Shown: positions 16,204 through 25,289 of the stretch, one piece after another
Layout: each line of letters begins with the position of its first letter
Numbering within the stretch: the stretch's first letter is position 1
Origin: Bacillus sp. FJAT-26390
GTDB taxonomy: Bacteria > Bacillota > Bacilli > Paenibacillales > Paenibacillaceae
NCBI RefSeq assembly: GCF_001682865.1
Contig: NZ_MAQX01000001.1
Location: forward strand, 1,679,290 to 1,743,289
Direction of reading: 5' to 3'
DNA length: 64,000 nucleotides
Program-made: the position numbers and the translations under genes
The notes under the pieces: generated by a model
Told to the model about the DNA's origin: nothing
Database searches by the model: none
The model's input: the letters and a program-made list of their open reading frames with translations, nothing else

Positions 16204-18426
16204 TCACATTTTTCTATAATCACCTGGAGTCATTCCAAAGTACTTCTTGAACCCTCGGATGAATGTCATGGAGTTGGTATATCCAACTTGGCTTGCAGTG
16301 TCCTGAACAGATAATGGCGTCTCCGTAAGCAAAACTTTTGCATTTTCTAAGCGTACTTGCGACAAATAGTCAACAAATTTAACGCCTATCTCTTCCCGAA
16401 ACAAGAAGCTCAAATATTTTCCATTCATACCGAACTCATCCTCAAGATGCTTTAGCGACAATTCCGGATTCGAATACTGTTCTTCAATATATTTGCGGAC
16501 GTTTTGCATTAACGCATGATGTTTCCTGGTGTCGCGAAGCTCTTGAAATTGCTGTTCTGCATGAAGCAGCACATCCAGCATCTGTATCTTTGTTTCTTCG
16601 ACAGTCTCCATTCCCTTTAAAATGTTGTTCATTCTTGGCAGTATATCTCTTTTCCAACTAACCTGGAATTCATCCGACAGTTCCATAATTTCTCGGTATA
16701 AATGATTAATGAGATCGTTGATTAAATAATAAACTTCGCTTTTTGCGTACATCCCCTCTAAGACTTGTTGAAAGAAAATCTCAAATTCGTCCTTCCAACG
16801 AGCTTCCCCCATACGAAAATAATAAGAAAGAGAGCGGAGATAATGAATCAATTTATAAGCTTCACCTTGTTGGATTTCATTCATATGTACTTGGGTAATC
16901 ACTTGATTATTTCCTTTTACTGACTTATAATTCAGAGTCATCTGGGCTTGGTCGTACAAATGGTAGATTTGTGCACTGTCAGCAACGCATTGACTCACGC
17001 CAAGGGTGATACTGAACTCTAAATTCTTCTGTACCCAATCCACCATTCGGTTGCAAATGACCGATATATTGTTATCGGATTGCTCAAGATCCGCTTGAGT
17101 CAAAAATAGTATGCATAGCCGGTGACTTTCTAACCATTCCGCCCAAATCTCAATCTGATAATGATCTGCAATTTCCTTGAGTACGCTGTTAATGATGAAT
17201 TTCAATAAATACTGGTCTCGGTTAGAATAACTTTGTCCAAATTCAGCATAACGGTCCACCTCAACGACCGCTATGCATATATAAGTAAATTCCGAAGAAA
17301 GCCTCAGACTCGACATTTCTTTCTTCCATTCCGCTTCCTGCAGAATAAGACTGCCATCTGTTAAATCCTTCAACATATGACGTCTTTTTGAAATCAGTCC
17401 TTCTTCTTGCTCCTTCTCATATTCTGTCACCCGCTCGAATAAATCCTCAAATGCTGCTTCAATGAATTTAAACTCATCCACCGATTGATCTTGAAAGATA
17501 CTGCTCGGCTTGGATGACAGACTCGTAATCCGTCCAAGAATCGACTGAATGGGTTTATAATTACTGCGTGCTGTATAAATAATCCATAGTGTCCCGAGTA
17601 ATAACACCGCGATTCCAATGCTGAAAAACACATAATATACCCATGAACCAAATTGATATAACTTCTCATTCTTAATCCCAGTATGAAGCTCCCATCCTGT
17701 GTAACTCGAAATAAATTGATGCAACTGTTTACCGTCTCCAGTATTTTTCGGATCATAGATATTATGATCGTCGGTACCTATTAAATTCGCATAACTTACA
17801 TCGGACGATGATGACATCTCATTCACAAGTTGCTCAATAGCTTTGACTTTCACATTCACAACAATCACGCCTAGCTCCCCTGAGGGAGGTGTAACTCTGC
17901 TTGCAAATGTAACTACTTTGTTCGATGTCTCCGCATACTTGGTTTCTTGGTAGACCCGAGCGTTAGACCATTTCTGAGCTTTGGGTGAAGAACTTACCAT
18001 TTCTTGAATAAATGCTTGATCACCAAATTTCACAAGTGGAGTAAGCATATTTTCCGTGAGAACGCTCTCATCACTCATGCGGTATAGATAAATCGAATCG
18101 ATCATCGAGTTCGAAACTTTTAATTTAGCTATTTCATTCGATATCTCATATTTCCAGTAATATTTGTCTTCTTTATCGTCCGCACTAAAATACTGCTTTA
18201 ACTTTTCATTATAAAGCACGGCGTTTAACACAAGACGTTCAGTCGTCTTCAAGTTATAATCAACGACTTGCTGTACATGTCTCGCAAACACGCCATTAGC
18301 GCTCACCACAGCATTCTTCGATAATTGCGCAATCGATAGAAACATCACCGTTAATAGAACAAATGTAAGCAAAAAGAACACGGGCAAATATGAAATAATT
18401 TGCCGCTTCAACCACTGTCTAGTCAT
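16204..18426 (-). CDS. Membrane-bound AraC-family regulator with extracellular sensor
   Basis: The product has about 740 residues. A first membrane segment (residues about 10-35, IISYLPVFFLLTFVLLTVMF) and a second (about 270-295) bracket an extracellular domain of the Cache type. A cytoplasmic linker follows (EYEKEQEEGLISKRRHMLKDL), then a central domain, and a C-terminal double helix-turn-helix AraC domain (about 640-740, LSLKHLEDEFGMNGKYLSFLF and VQDTASQVGYTNSMTFIRGF, ending GMTPGDYRKM). Such one-piece regulators, like YtdP/YesS of Bacillus subtilis, sense an extracellular sugar and activate a nearby uptake operon, here probably cluster 1. ATG at 18426 is preferred, though GGGGGAAGG lies very close; GTG at 18438 is the alternative. 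Confidence 0.85.
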   Translation of the reverse strand: MTRQWLKRQIISYLPVFFLLTFVLLTVMFLSIAQLSKNAVVSANGVFARHVQQVVDYNLKTTERLVLNAVLYNEKLKQYFSADDKEDKYYWKYEISNEIAKLKVSNSMIDSIYLYRMSDESVLTENMLTPLVKFGDQAFIQEMVSSSPKAQKWSNARVYQETKYAETSNKVVTFASRVTPPSGELGVIVVNVKVKAIEQLVNEMSSSSDVSYANLIGTDDHNIYDPKNTGDGKQLHQFISSYTGWELHTGIKNEKLYQFGSWVYYVFFSIGIAVLLLGTLWIIYTARSNYKPIQSILGRITSLSSKPSSIFQDQSVDEFKFIEAAFEDLFERVTEYEKEQEEGLISKRRHMLKDLTDGSLILQEAEWKKEMSSLRLSSEFTYICIAVVEVDRYAEFGQSYSNRDQYLLKFIINSVLKEIADHYQIEIWAEWLESHRLCILFLTQADLEQSDNNISVICNRMVDWVQKNLEFSITLGVSQCVADSAQIYHLYDQAQMTLNYKSVKGNNQVITQVHMNEIQQGEAYKLIHYLRSLSYYFRMGEARWKDEFEIFFQQVLEGMYAKSEVYYLINDLINHLYREIMELSDEFQVSWKRDILPRMNNILKGMETVEETKIQMLDVLLHAEQQFQELRDTRKHHALMQNVRKYIEEQYSNPELSLKHLEDEFGMNGKYLSFLFREEIGVKFVDYLSQVRLENAKVLLTETPLSVQDTASQVGYTNSMTFIRGFKKYFGMTPGDYRKM

Positions 18427-18557
18427 ACCTTCCCCCACTCAACATTTTTAAAAAACATTTTCATTGTCGCATGATTCGATGAAGGTGTCCATGATGTAGA
18501 AATTATACATTTCTGTTCTAGAAAGAAAATAAAGCATTAGACTAGTCCCAACTATAA

Positions 18558-18610
18558 AAACAGCGTAAGCCGTGGACGAGTAAATAAAGTCCTAGACTTA
18601 CGCTGTTTTA
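18558..18610. terminator. Perfect 13-bp hairpin with T-run on both strands
   Basis: AAAACAGCGTAAG (18558-18570) and CTTACGCTGTTTT (18598-18610) are exact reverse complements with a 27-base loop. On the minus strand the stem runs into TTTTTATAG, so it most likely ends the decayed gene at 18642-19023. It stands between that gene and the regulator. Confidence 0.65.
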
Positions 18611-18639
18611 TTGAGCTAACGTTACCCGATAGCTCAATG
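18611..18639. repeat. Second hairpin abutting the first
   Basis: ATTGAGCTA (18611-18619) and TAGCTCAAT (18631-18639) pair perfectly over nine bases with an 11-base loop. It touches the 13-bp hairpin next to it. It has no T-run and begins only three bases beyond the stop codon at 18642. Confidence 0.5.
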
Positions 18640-18641
18640 AT

Positions 18642-19023
18642 TAATTAGAATTACCGTCCGTAAGGCCATAGGTATTGTTAATTGCCGTGGAATAATTATC
18701 CCATTTAAAATAGAAAGGGCCTATGTTTATTTTTTTATCCTCACCTTCTAATATAAAATCTCTCCAGATGTTAAAACGGGATACCTATAGTACAAATATT
18801 CGTGAGGTTGCCTTAAAAGAAAATAATCAATCATTTGCCGTTGATTATCACTAGTGCCCCAGCCTAATGCGGGGACCATGTCATATTTCCTGAGTCTATC
18901 GTAAATCGATTTGCCATCAACAATAATGTCAGCAAATTGAGTATTCTTATTCCCATCTTGGCTTGAGCCCAGCTCCTCATATCGGCTTGAGAGTTTTGTG
19001 TCTAATTGATTTATTATTATCAT
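18642..19023 (-). pseudogene. Broken small gene of unknown function (frameshift, probable internal deletion)
   Basis: ATG at 19023 follows GGGGGTAAA and opens a frame of 91 codons with DIIVDGKSIYDRLRKYDMVPALGWG and HEYLYYRYPVLTSGEILY, then TAG. In the next frame, starting at the same point, LEGEDKKINIGPFYFKWDNY and STAINNTYGLTDGNSN continue to TAA at 18644-18642. Joined, they look like one protein of about 125 residues. From memory, full-length relatives carry a C..CGD.GCG segment between YPVL and IGPF, which is absent here. I do not know a function. Family resemblance is inference. Confidence 0.5.
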
Positions 19024-19299
19024 TTTACCCCCACTTACTGTACAAACTAATATTTCTACCCAAAATTATAACACTATTTTTTGACCTGGTGAATTATCGT
19101 ATATTCCCTCTATGGAGAAACGTTTTGCTCTTACATGCTCATTCATTCTTAGAATCTGACCGTGGTGCTCGTACCAGAAAAAATTCATGTGGAGCTAAAT
19201 TGGAGACCTGTCCATGAATCTTCGTCCGTAAGATAGTTGCGTTCCGACTCATCCGCGCTTTTTTTATCTGTTGTCTCTACGATCTCAATGTTTCGTCAT

Positions 19300-19529
19300 A
19301 CCTGCATTTAGGCACTTTTTCAATATGCCGAACAGACCCCGAATGAGCTTGTTGCATAAGGCGATAAGGGACTGCATTTTTTCAAAGGATTATCCGGTCG
19401 TTTGGTGTAATACTCGTGCAACGCTTTAAAGGCTTCGTTCTTGGCTACCAATGGCATCAGCACACGGAAGAGTAAGGCTCGAAGTCGCTTCCTGCCTCTC
19501 TTCGTAATTTTAGCCTGTCCCTTGTCTTT
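19300..19529 (-). pseudogene. IS110-type transposase C-terminal fragment
   Basis: The minus strand reads KDKGQAKITKRGRKRLRALL, FRVLMPLVAKNEAFKALHEYY and TKRPDNPLKK, then shifts frame into QSLIALCNKLIRGLFGILKK. This matches the C-terminal Transposase_20 region of IS110/IS1111 elements, in which GQ-KI-KRGRK-LRALLFR is conserved. No start and no N-terminal half are present. The piece abuts the IS3-type fragment upstream, so the two elements are joined or nested. The sequence at 19060-19290 carries no recognisable gene. Confidence 0.7.
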
Positions 19530-19532
19530 GCA

Positions 19533-19709
19533 TCAGCCGTTCATCCAAGTGCATTTCCAATTCTTCAAAGCTTTTAGTTGTGAACAATTACGGATATCTA
19601 ACTGTTCAGTTATCCTTTTATCGCTTGAAGAAACCTCAAGATATTCTCTAACTGCCTTTATTTTAAATTCTTCAGTATAGTTTCGAAATGCTTGCCCCTT
19701 TTTATCCAT
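19533..19709 (-). pseudogene. IS3-family OrfA fragment
   Basis: ATG at 19709 after GGAGGGG opens MDKKGQAFRNYTEEFKIKAVREYLE and ITEQLDIRNCSQLK, the helix-turn-helix start of an IS3-family (IS150-like) OrfA. After SQLK the usual WVKKW-NGE is lost and the frame ends ALKNWKCTWMNG, with SFEELEMHLDERL in a neighbouring frame. Upstream, TGGACACTC at about 19772 resembles the terminal inverted repeat of such elements. No OrfB follows. Confidence 0.65.
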
Positions 19710-19775
19710 AAAAATATCCCCTCCGAGCGTCACTCCTACCCCCATGATAACATGACGGTTTTTTTGAGTGTCCAC

Positions 19776-19958
19776 TTAAAGGGGATGATACCAGAAAAAT
19801 ACAATTTCTTTGTTAGATCGTTGCTTTTTGTAAACATAATCAGCAGAACATGTAATATCAATGAATCCGATATTTTTTAATAATAGTTTAAGCTCTTCTA
19901 TTCCATACCAGCGCATCGCAAAGCGTTGCAACTCGGTTTGACTCAACTTTCCTTGGTG
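19776..19958 (-). pseudogene. SAM-dependent methyltransferase 3' remnant, cut by the IS3-type element
   Basis: The frame contains LSQTELQRFAMRWYGIEELK, LLLKNIGFIDITCSADYVYK and KEIVFFW. This is the usual end of a class I methyltransferase, in which an RWY segment precedes the last helix and an F-D-T strand. Homologues continue beyond the point where this one runs into WYHPL and stops, next to the IS3-type end. There is no start codon or Rossmann GxGxG part. The simplest reading is that the element inserted into the gene and the rest was lost. Confidence 0.5.
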
Positions 19959-20009
19959 CCTTCTCCTATTTTATATAGGTCTTGATTCCGGTTCCAACCA
20001 CCTCCGAAC

Positions 20010-20624
20010 TCATATGGAGTTATTTGTGATCGTTATGTCCCTAAATGATGCTTTCGCCATATTGTTCTCATTATGCGAAGTGACAGCTAACCCTAAATAG
20101 ACAGTTCGATCGATTTTCATTTCATGAGTCGAATATAATTTCCATTTCTCACCGTCTGAGCTATAAAATCCGTAAAAAACATTACCAGACCTCTTTAGTC
20201 TTAACCAAGTATTTGGAAAATTAATTGGGAATTCTGCTGGTTCTGAGCAATAATCCATGGGATATATTGCAAAAGAATCATCTCCAGATTTTTCCCGATA
20301 TTGCAACTCATAACCTCCATTATTTTTATTACGAAGGCTATTATCAGGAAAAACCATGAAGAAAACATGTTCACTATCAGCAAGTAAAGATTTACGAGCC
20401 ATAAGACCCGCTTTCGTATAGAGATCAGCCATGCTAAGTGATTCTAACCTTACTGCCATATCGAAATCATCGTGAATCGTTACATAACTAAAATGGAATT
20501 GATCTGACGTCCCCCAGATGTCTTTCCCGCCTGCAATTACATCGTACCCTGCATCAACCTTTTCAATGGAACCCTTTAAATCTATGTTTCCAATATCTTC
20601 ACTTATAAAATTCACCTGACTCAT
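20010..20624 (-). CDS. DUF1349/LamG-like concanavalin-fold protein
   Basis: The 204-residue product starts with ATG at 20624, five bases after GGAGG. Motifs match the DUF1349 group of concanavalin A-like lectin/glucanase folds: FHFSYVTIHDDFDMAVRLES, LYTKAGLMARKSL, YELQYREKSGDD, WLRLKRSGNVFYGFYSSDGEKW, and MKIDRTVYLGLAVTSH. There is no signal peptide, so it should be cytoplasmic. Proteins of this fold bind carbohydrate or act as accessory modules of glycosidases. It is the last gene of cluster 2, 79 bases after the aldo/keto reductase. No catalytic residues can be named. No good terminator was seen after it. Confidence 0.75.
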   Translation of the reverse strand: MSQVNFISEDIGNIDLKGSIEKVDAGYDVIAGGKDIWGTSDQFHFSYVTIHDDFDMAVRLESLSMADLYTKAGLMARKSLLADSEHVFFMVFPDNSLRNKNNGGYELQYREKSGDDSFAIYPMDYCSEPAEFPINFPNTWLRLKRSGNVFYGFYSSDGEKWKLYSTHEMKIDRTVYLGLAVTSHNENNMAKASFRDITITNNSI

Positions 20625-20703
20625 AGATACCTCCAACAGCTATCATGAAATTTGTTGATTTTAATTTCTGCGAATAATGTATATGGAAAACAACAAATTT
20701 CTC

Positions 20704-21678
20704 TTATGGTAGTCGTCTGCCTCTTGAACTTACAAATAGAGAATACCATTCTTCTCTCGTCAGGGTTAGCTTCATTGCCTCTCCACATTTTTGAATACGG
20801 TCTGGTCGAGTAGTACCTAAAATAGGTTGAATACCTGCAGGATGTCTCATTAGCCATGCTAATAGAATTGCCTCGGGTGATGTTTGTTTTTGATCAGCCA
20901 TATCTTTAACTAGTCGTGATGTTTCTTTTATAGATTCGATTTGACCATCTAAATTTCTTCCCGAAAATAGTCCTTGTGCTAAAGATCCCCAGGCTTGAAT
21001 TTGTATATTTTCAAGACGACAGTGTTCTAATGTTTCTTCAGGGAAATGAGCGTTTATTCGTTCTTCATGGTTTACAAGTACCCCAATTTCTAACCAATCA
21101 AGTTTAGCAAGGCTCATCTCCAATTGGTTGATGATTAAAGGTTCATTAGAATAGGATTGTAGCAGTTTGATTTGTGCTGCACTCATATTCGAAACGCCAA
21201 AGTGTCTTACTTTACCGGATTCTTTTAATTCATGTATTACTTCAGCAACTTCTTCCGGTTCCATCAGTGGATCTGGACGATGTAGCAGTAAAAAATCAAT
21301 AAATTCGATTCCAAGTCTTTTTAGGATTCCGTCGACACTGTTGCGAATATAGTCTGAAGAAAAATCATATCTTCCGGGCCTTCCTGGACCTTCTTCAAAT
21401 CGAATACCACATTTAGATTGAATTATTATTTTTTCTCTCAGATCCTTACGTTCCTTTAAAACTTGACCAAATACTATTTCTGCCTTTCCAAAGGTATAAA
21501 TATCCGCATGATCAAAAAAATTAATCCCAATTGATAGTGCTGCATCAACTGCCTGATGGGCCTGCTTTACATCATCTTCTGTAATTGGATTTTGATTCCA
21601 GCCACCGCCCAATCCCATACATCCCATCACCATACGACTTGTGGTTATTCCTCGTTTTTCCAATTGCAATGGTTTCAT
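20704..21678 (-). CDS. Aldo/keto reductase, YdhF-like
   Basis: The 324-residue product has the features of the AKR superfamily: GCMGLGGGWN near the N terminus, GINFFDHADIYTFGKAE with the active-site Asp and Tyr, the catalytic Lys in IIIQSKCGIR, the LLLHRPDPL strand, GVSNMSAAQI, and the NADP(H)-binding PILGTTRPDRIQ segment. HRPDPLMEPEEVAE is typical of the YdhF subgroup. Family members reduce carbonyl groups of sugars or aldehydes with NADPH in the cytoplasm. GGAGG lies eight bases before the ATG. It lies after the GH13 gene and probably acts on a sugar released by it. A second member of the subgroup is at 38239-39144. Confidence 0.88.
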   Translation of the reverse strand: MKPLQLEKRGITTSRMVMGCMGLGGGWNQNPITEDDVKQAHQAVDAALSIGINFFDHADIYTFGKAEIVFGQVLKERKDLREKIIIQSKCGIRFEEGPGRPGRYDFSSDYIRNSVDGILKRLGIEFIDFLLLHRPDPLMEPEEVAEVIHELKESGKVRHFGVSNMSAAQIKLLQSYSNEPLIINQLEMSLAKLDWLEIGVLVNHEERINAHFPEETLEHCRLENIQIQAWGSLAQGLFSGRNLDGQIESIKETSRLVKDMADQKQTSPEAILLAWLMRHPAGIQPILGTTRPDRIQKCGEAMKLTLTREEWYSLFVSSRGRRLP

Positions 21679-21742
21679 TTTTTATCCTCCATATCATGTT
21701 TTTAATCTTTAATAATACTTGTTCATCGAGACGCGAAGGATA

Positions 21743-21757
21743 ACGGGTTTCACCCGT
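21743..21757. terminator. Small hairpin after the GH13 gene
   Basis: ACGGGT (21743-21748) and ACCCGT (21752-21757) pair around a three-base loop. There is no T-run, so it may only slow transcription or shield the 3' end of the upstream message within the operon. Confidence 0.35.
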
Positions 21758-21774
21758 ATAGCGCTCGATTTTTC

Positions 21775-23388
21775 TTACACCCGATATACAATTGCCTCAT
21801 AAGGCAGAAAATCGATCACCGTTTCCTGAATGGTTCGTTCAGGGTTATTGCTGATGACGATTTCGCCCAGCTTCCCTACGCCGAGGTCGGAGACGTTGCA
21901 GGTCGCGAGCTGCTCCGAAATGTTCAGCACCACCAGCCAGGATTCCTCTCCGAGCTTTCTCGTATAAGCGTAAATCTGCTCATGCTGATCCAGATAAGTC
22001 TCAAACTCGCCGTAAACCATGACCTCGTTGCTCTTTCTCAAAGCGATGAGCCGCTTGTAGTAATGGAAAACGGAATTTTCGTCCTTCAAAGCCTGCTCGA
22101 CATTGATATCCTTGTAATTAGGATTGACGCCGATCCATGGTTGTCCTTCCGTGAAGCCCGCTTGCGATCCTGCATTCCACTGCATAGGAGTGCGGGAATT
22201 GTCGCGCGATAAATGCTGAAGCTCCTTCAGTACAGCGTCAGGTTCGCGACCTGTTCCGACCTCTTCCTTATACTTGTTCTTCATCGCAATATCGTTATAT
22301 TCGTCGATAGAATCGAAACGGATGCCCGTCATTCCGATTTCTTCACCCTGATAAATATAAGGCATGCCCGGCAGGGTGTGAATGAGGGTGGCGAAGCATT
22401 TGGCCGACTGTTCTCGATATTCGGTATCATTGCCGAAGCGCGATACAACCCGCGTATGGTCATGGTTGTTCAAAAATTGGGAGTTCCAGCCCTTTCCCCA
22501 CAATCCCTTGTACCAGCGATCCTGGATTTGCTTGAAGCGCGGCAAATCCCAATGGGCCATATAATCGCATACTTCAAAGTGGAAAAGAGTGTTTAATTCT
22601 CCTCGCTCCTCGCCGACGTAGAGCACGCCGTCCTCGGGGTTCACGAACGGAATTTCGCCGACCGTAAACACATCATAATGCTTTAACACTTTGTCGTGCA
22701 TTTCCTGCAAATACTCATGAATGCCAGGGTTGTTGCCCAAATACGAAATTTCCTCGGGCCGCTCGGCGTCTGGGAAGCCCGGGATTTTGGCAAGCAAATT
22801 GATGACGTCCATCCGGAAGCCGTCGATCCCTTTATCCAGCCAAAAACGCATAAAATCATAGACTTCCTCCCGTACCTTCTCGTTCTCCCAATTCAAATCC
22901 GGCTGTTCAGCGGCGAAGGAATGGAAGTAATACTCGCACGTTGTTTCATCGTATGTCCAAGTGGAGGGGGCGAAATAGGAACGCCAATTGTTCGGCTGCT
23001 TGCGCCAAATGTAATAATCGCGCTTCGGATGTTCGATGCTGGATCGCGACTCCTGAAACCAAGTATGCTGATTGGAGGTGTGATTGACGACCAAATCCAT
23101 AATAAGCTTCATTCCTCGGTCATGGACGGCAGTCAGTAACTTCTCGAACGTGGCCATCGTGCCCGCCTTCGGCATGACCGAACGGTAATCCGCAATATCG
23201 TAGCCGTTGTCGACGTCAGGCGAATTGTAGCATGGATTCAGCCAGATGACGTCCACACCCAGGCTTTGAATATAATCCAACTTGCTGAATACTCCCTCAA
23301 GATCCCCATATCCATCGCCGTTGCTGTCATAAAAGCTGCGCCAATACACTTGATAGACTACCGCTTCTTTCCACCATGTTTTGTTCAT
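21775..23388 (-). CDS. GH13 alpha-glucosidase, oligo-1,6-glucosidase type
   Basis: The 537-residue product has the full GH13 TIM barrel. Visible residues are the nucleophile Asp194 (GFRMDVIN), acid/base Glu245 (GEIP) and transition-state Asp310 (NNHDHTR); DLVVNHTS near residue 98 is region I. The calcium-site-like loop DSNGDGYGDL is at 21-30. Val after the nucleophile (MDV) is associated with alpha-1,6 preference in this subfamily, so isomaltose-type oligosaccharides are likely. No signal peptide, so it acts in the cytoplasm. It lies between the permease and reductase genes of cluster 2. It is G+C richer than its neighbours (61 of 120 bases at 22741-22860 against 52 of 120 in two sampled permease and binding-protein lines), which suggests separate acquisition. 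Confidence 0.92.
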   Translation of the reverse strand: MNKTWWKEAVVYQVYWRSFYDSNGDGYGDLEGVFSKLDYIQSLGVDVIWLNPCYNSPDVDNGYDIADYRSVMPKAGTMATFEKLLTAVHDRGMKLIMDLVVNHTSNQHTWFQESRSSIEHPKRDYYIWRKQPNNWRSYFAPSTWTYDETTCEYYFHSFAAEQPDLNWENEKVREEVYDFMRFWLDKGIDGFRMDVINLLAKIPGFPDAERPEEISYLGNNPGIHEYLQEMHDKVLKHYDVFTVGEIPFVNPEDGVLYVGEERGELNTLFHFEVCDYMAHWDLPRFKQIQDRWYKGLWGKGWNSQFLNNHDHTRVVSRFGNDTEYREQSAKCFATLIHTLPGMPYIYQGEEIGMTGIRFDSIDEYNDIAMKNKYKEEVGTGREPDAVLKELQHLSRDNSRTPMQWNAGSQAGFTEGQPWIGVNPNYKDINVEQALKDENSVFHYYKRLIALRKSNEVMVYGEFETYLDQHEQIYAYTRKLGEESWLVVLNISEQLATCNVSDLGVGKLGEIVISNNPERTIQETVIDFLPYEAIVYRV

Positions 23389-23391
23389 TTA

Positions 23392-23533
23392 TTCTCTCCC
23401 TTTCCACTTCAACCGCATAGTCGGTCGTATTGCTTAGCACCGTCACATGCAGGTCATAATCCGTCTTTGATCTTTGCATTTCAACGCTTAGTTGGCCTTC
23501 GTCCATCCGAATCGCAGAATCACGCTGCTTGGC
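23392..23533 (-). pseudogene. Coding remnant just upstream of the GH13 gene
   Basis: After a TAA at 23536-23534 a frame reads AKQRDSAIRMDEGQLSVEMQ and TDYDLHVTVLSNTTDYAVEVE, running out of frame into the GH13 start. It has no start codon. The base composition resembles the G+C-richer GH13 gene rather than the permease gene. It may be the end of a gene that arrived with GH13. I cannot name a family. Confidence 0.3.
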
Positions 23534-23551
23534 TTATACAAATACTAAATT

Positions 23552-24388
23552 TTACTTTACTGCCCCTGCCGCAATCCCTTTAATAATATATTTTTGTGCT
23601 ATAGCATAGAAAATGAGAACAGGGATAATGGTTACGGTCAAGCCTGCCATCGCTTGATTCCAAACGATTGTAAACTCGCCGAAGAAATAAAAAGTTGATA
23701 GCTGGATAGTACGCAAGCCTTTTTCCGATAGCACAAGTGACGGGAGTAAGTAATCGTTCCATGAAGCAATAACATCGAGAATAGCAACGGTTACTGATAT
23801 GCTTTTTAGTAAAGGAAATACAATTCTCCAGAATACACCAAATGTACTGCAACCATCAAGAACAGCCGCTTCCTCTAAAGCTATAGGGATTGACTTAATA
23901 AAACCGTGATATAGAAAGACAGCTATGCCAGCGTGGAAACCAATATTCATAAAGATCAATCCACCATGCGTATTAAGCACTGGCACATGCAAATAGGTAC
24001 GTATCCAATCCATTACTTGCATAAGTGGCATCATTAATGTTTGGAATGGAATAAGCATTGTTGCGATAAACAAGAAGAAAATGATTTTACTCATGACATT
24101 ATCGCGACGTACTAGCATCCACGCCGTCATTGAAGCAAGCACAATGACAAAAATAACAGTAGCAATCGTCACATAGAGTGAGTTTCCAAGTGCAGTTAGG
24201 AAATTCATCTTCTTAATTGCTGTTGCATAATATTCAAAGCTGAAGGTGCTTGGTAAAGAGAGTACATTTTCATATAATTCAGCACGTGTTTTGAATGAAT
24301 TAACAATCATGATGTAAATTGGCGATAAAAACATCAGTGAGATTATAACGATTAACACAGAAAATATTGCATTTTTAGTCTTATTCAT
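23552..24388 (-). CDS. CUT1 sugar ABC transporter permease, MalG/AraQ type
   Basis: The 278-residue product has six membrane segments, the first at residues about 9-29, and an EAA loop EEAAVLDGCSTFGVFWRIVFP. The C terminus KYIIKGIAAGAVK is typical. The ATG at 24388 overlaps the previous stop by one base (TAATG), showing tight translational coupling with the partner permease. It completes the cluster 2 membrane channel. The following 163 bases before GH13 contain only a coding remnant. Confidence 0.92.
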   Translation of the reverse strand: MNKTKNAIFSVLIVIISLMFLSPIYIMIVNSFKTRAELYENVLSLPSTFSFEYYATAIKKMNFLTALGNSLYVTIATVIFVIVLASMTAWMLVRRDNVMSKIIFFLFIATMLIPFQTLMMPLMQVMDWIRTYLHVPVLNTHGGLIFMNIGFHAGIAVFLYHGFIKSIPIALEEAAVLDGCSTFGVFWRIVFPLLKSISVTVAILDVIASWNDYLLPSLVLSEKGLRTIQLSTFYFFGEFTIVWNQAMAGLTVTIIPVLIFYAIAQKYIIKGIAAGAVK

Positions 24389-25257
24389 TACATCTGCACC
24401 TCTCTTCGCTTTGTAATTACGACTTGAGTAACCGTTACAAGCGCAATAATGACAAAGAACACGATTGCTTTCGCTTGACCAAGTCCATAGTTACCATATC
24501 CGAATATTTCATTAAATACGTTCATAGCAAACAACTCAGTATGGTGGATTGGGCCGCCATTCGTTAATGACAAGTTCACATCATAAATTTTAAACGCGCC
24601 CGACAACGTTAAAAACAAGCTAACTGTGAACGATGGCATCAATAACGGAAATACGATTTTGGTCATGCGATGCCACATATTTGCTCCGTCTACTTTAGCG
24701 GCCTCCATGACTTCATCAGAAATCCCTTGAATACCAGCAATATAGATAACCATCGTATAGCCTGCCATCTGCCAAGTGAAGACGATTACCAATGCAATTA
24801 AAGCGTAGTTTGAATCAATAAGCCAATTAAAGAAGATAGAGTCTTTTCCTGTTATAGACCCTATCTGTTTAACTCCATCAGTAAAAATGAAGCGCCAGAT
24901 GTATCCCAGAATCAAGCCGCCAATAAGATTCGGCATAAATAATAGCGTGCGAACAAGATTACTTGTCTTGAATCCAGAAGTAACCAGCAAAGCAAACACT
25001 AAACCAAATAAATTAACGCTAAATAGTGCAAATACAGTGAATTTTATTGTATTCCACGCAGATGCAAGGAAACGCTTATCCTGCAACAACGCAGAATAAT
25101 TATCAAAGCCAACAAAAACTTTAGGGGTACTAGCAATTCCACCCCAACTAATAAAGGAATAGTAAATTCCAATCAAAAATGGAACAAGAACAACAATACA
25201 AAAAACTAAAAACAGCGGCATGGTGAATATAAAATACCATAGTTTTTTATTTGGCAT
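24388..25257 (-). CDS. CUT1 sugar ABC transporter permease, MalF/UgpA type
   Basis: The 289-residue product starts at ATG 25257 after AAGGGAG. A short cytoplasmic N terminus is followed by six membrane segments; the periplasmic-side loop after the first holds FISWGGIASTPKVFVGFDNY, typical of MalF-like short permeases. The EAA loop is MEAAKVDGANMWHRMTKIVFP. LSLTNGGPIHHTELFAMNVF is the signature region before the last segments. It lies after the attenuator-like hairpin at 25290-25334. Confidence 0.92.
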   Translation of the reverse strand: MPNKKLWYFIFTMPLFLVFCIVVLVPFLIGIYYSFISWGGIASTPKVFVGFDNYSALLQDKRFLASAWNTIKFTVFALFSVNLFGLVFALLVTSGFKTSNLVRTLLFMPNLIGGLILGYIWRFIFTDGVKQIGSITGKDSIFFNWLIDSNYALIALVIVFTWQMAGYTMVIYIAGIQGISDEVMEAAKVDGANMWHRMTKIVFPLLMPSFTVSLFLTLSGAFKIYDVNLSLTNGGPIHHTELFAMNVFNEIFGYGNYGLGQAKAIVFFVIIALVTVTQVVITKRREVQM

Positions 25258-25289
25258 ACGAAACTCCCTTTTATCAAGTTTGTCTTAGA

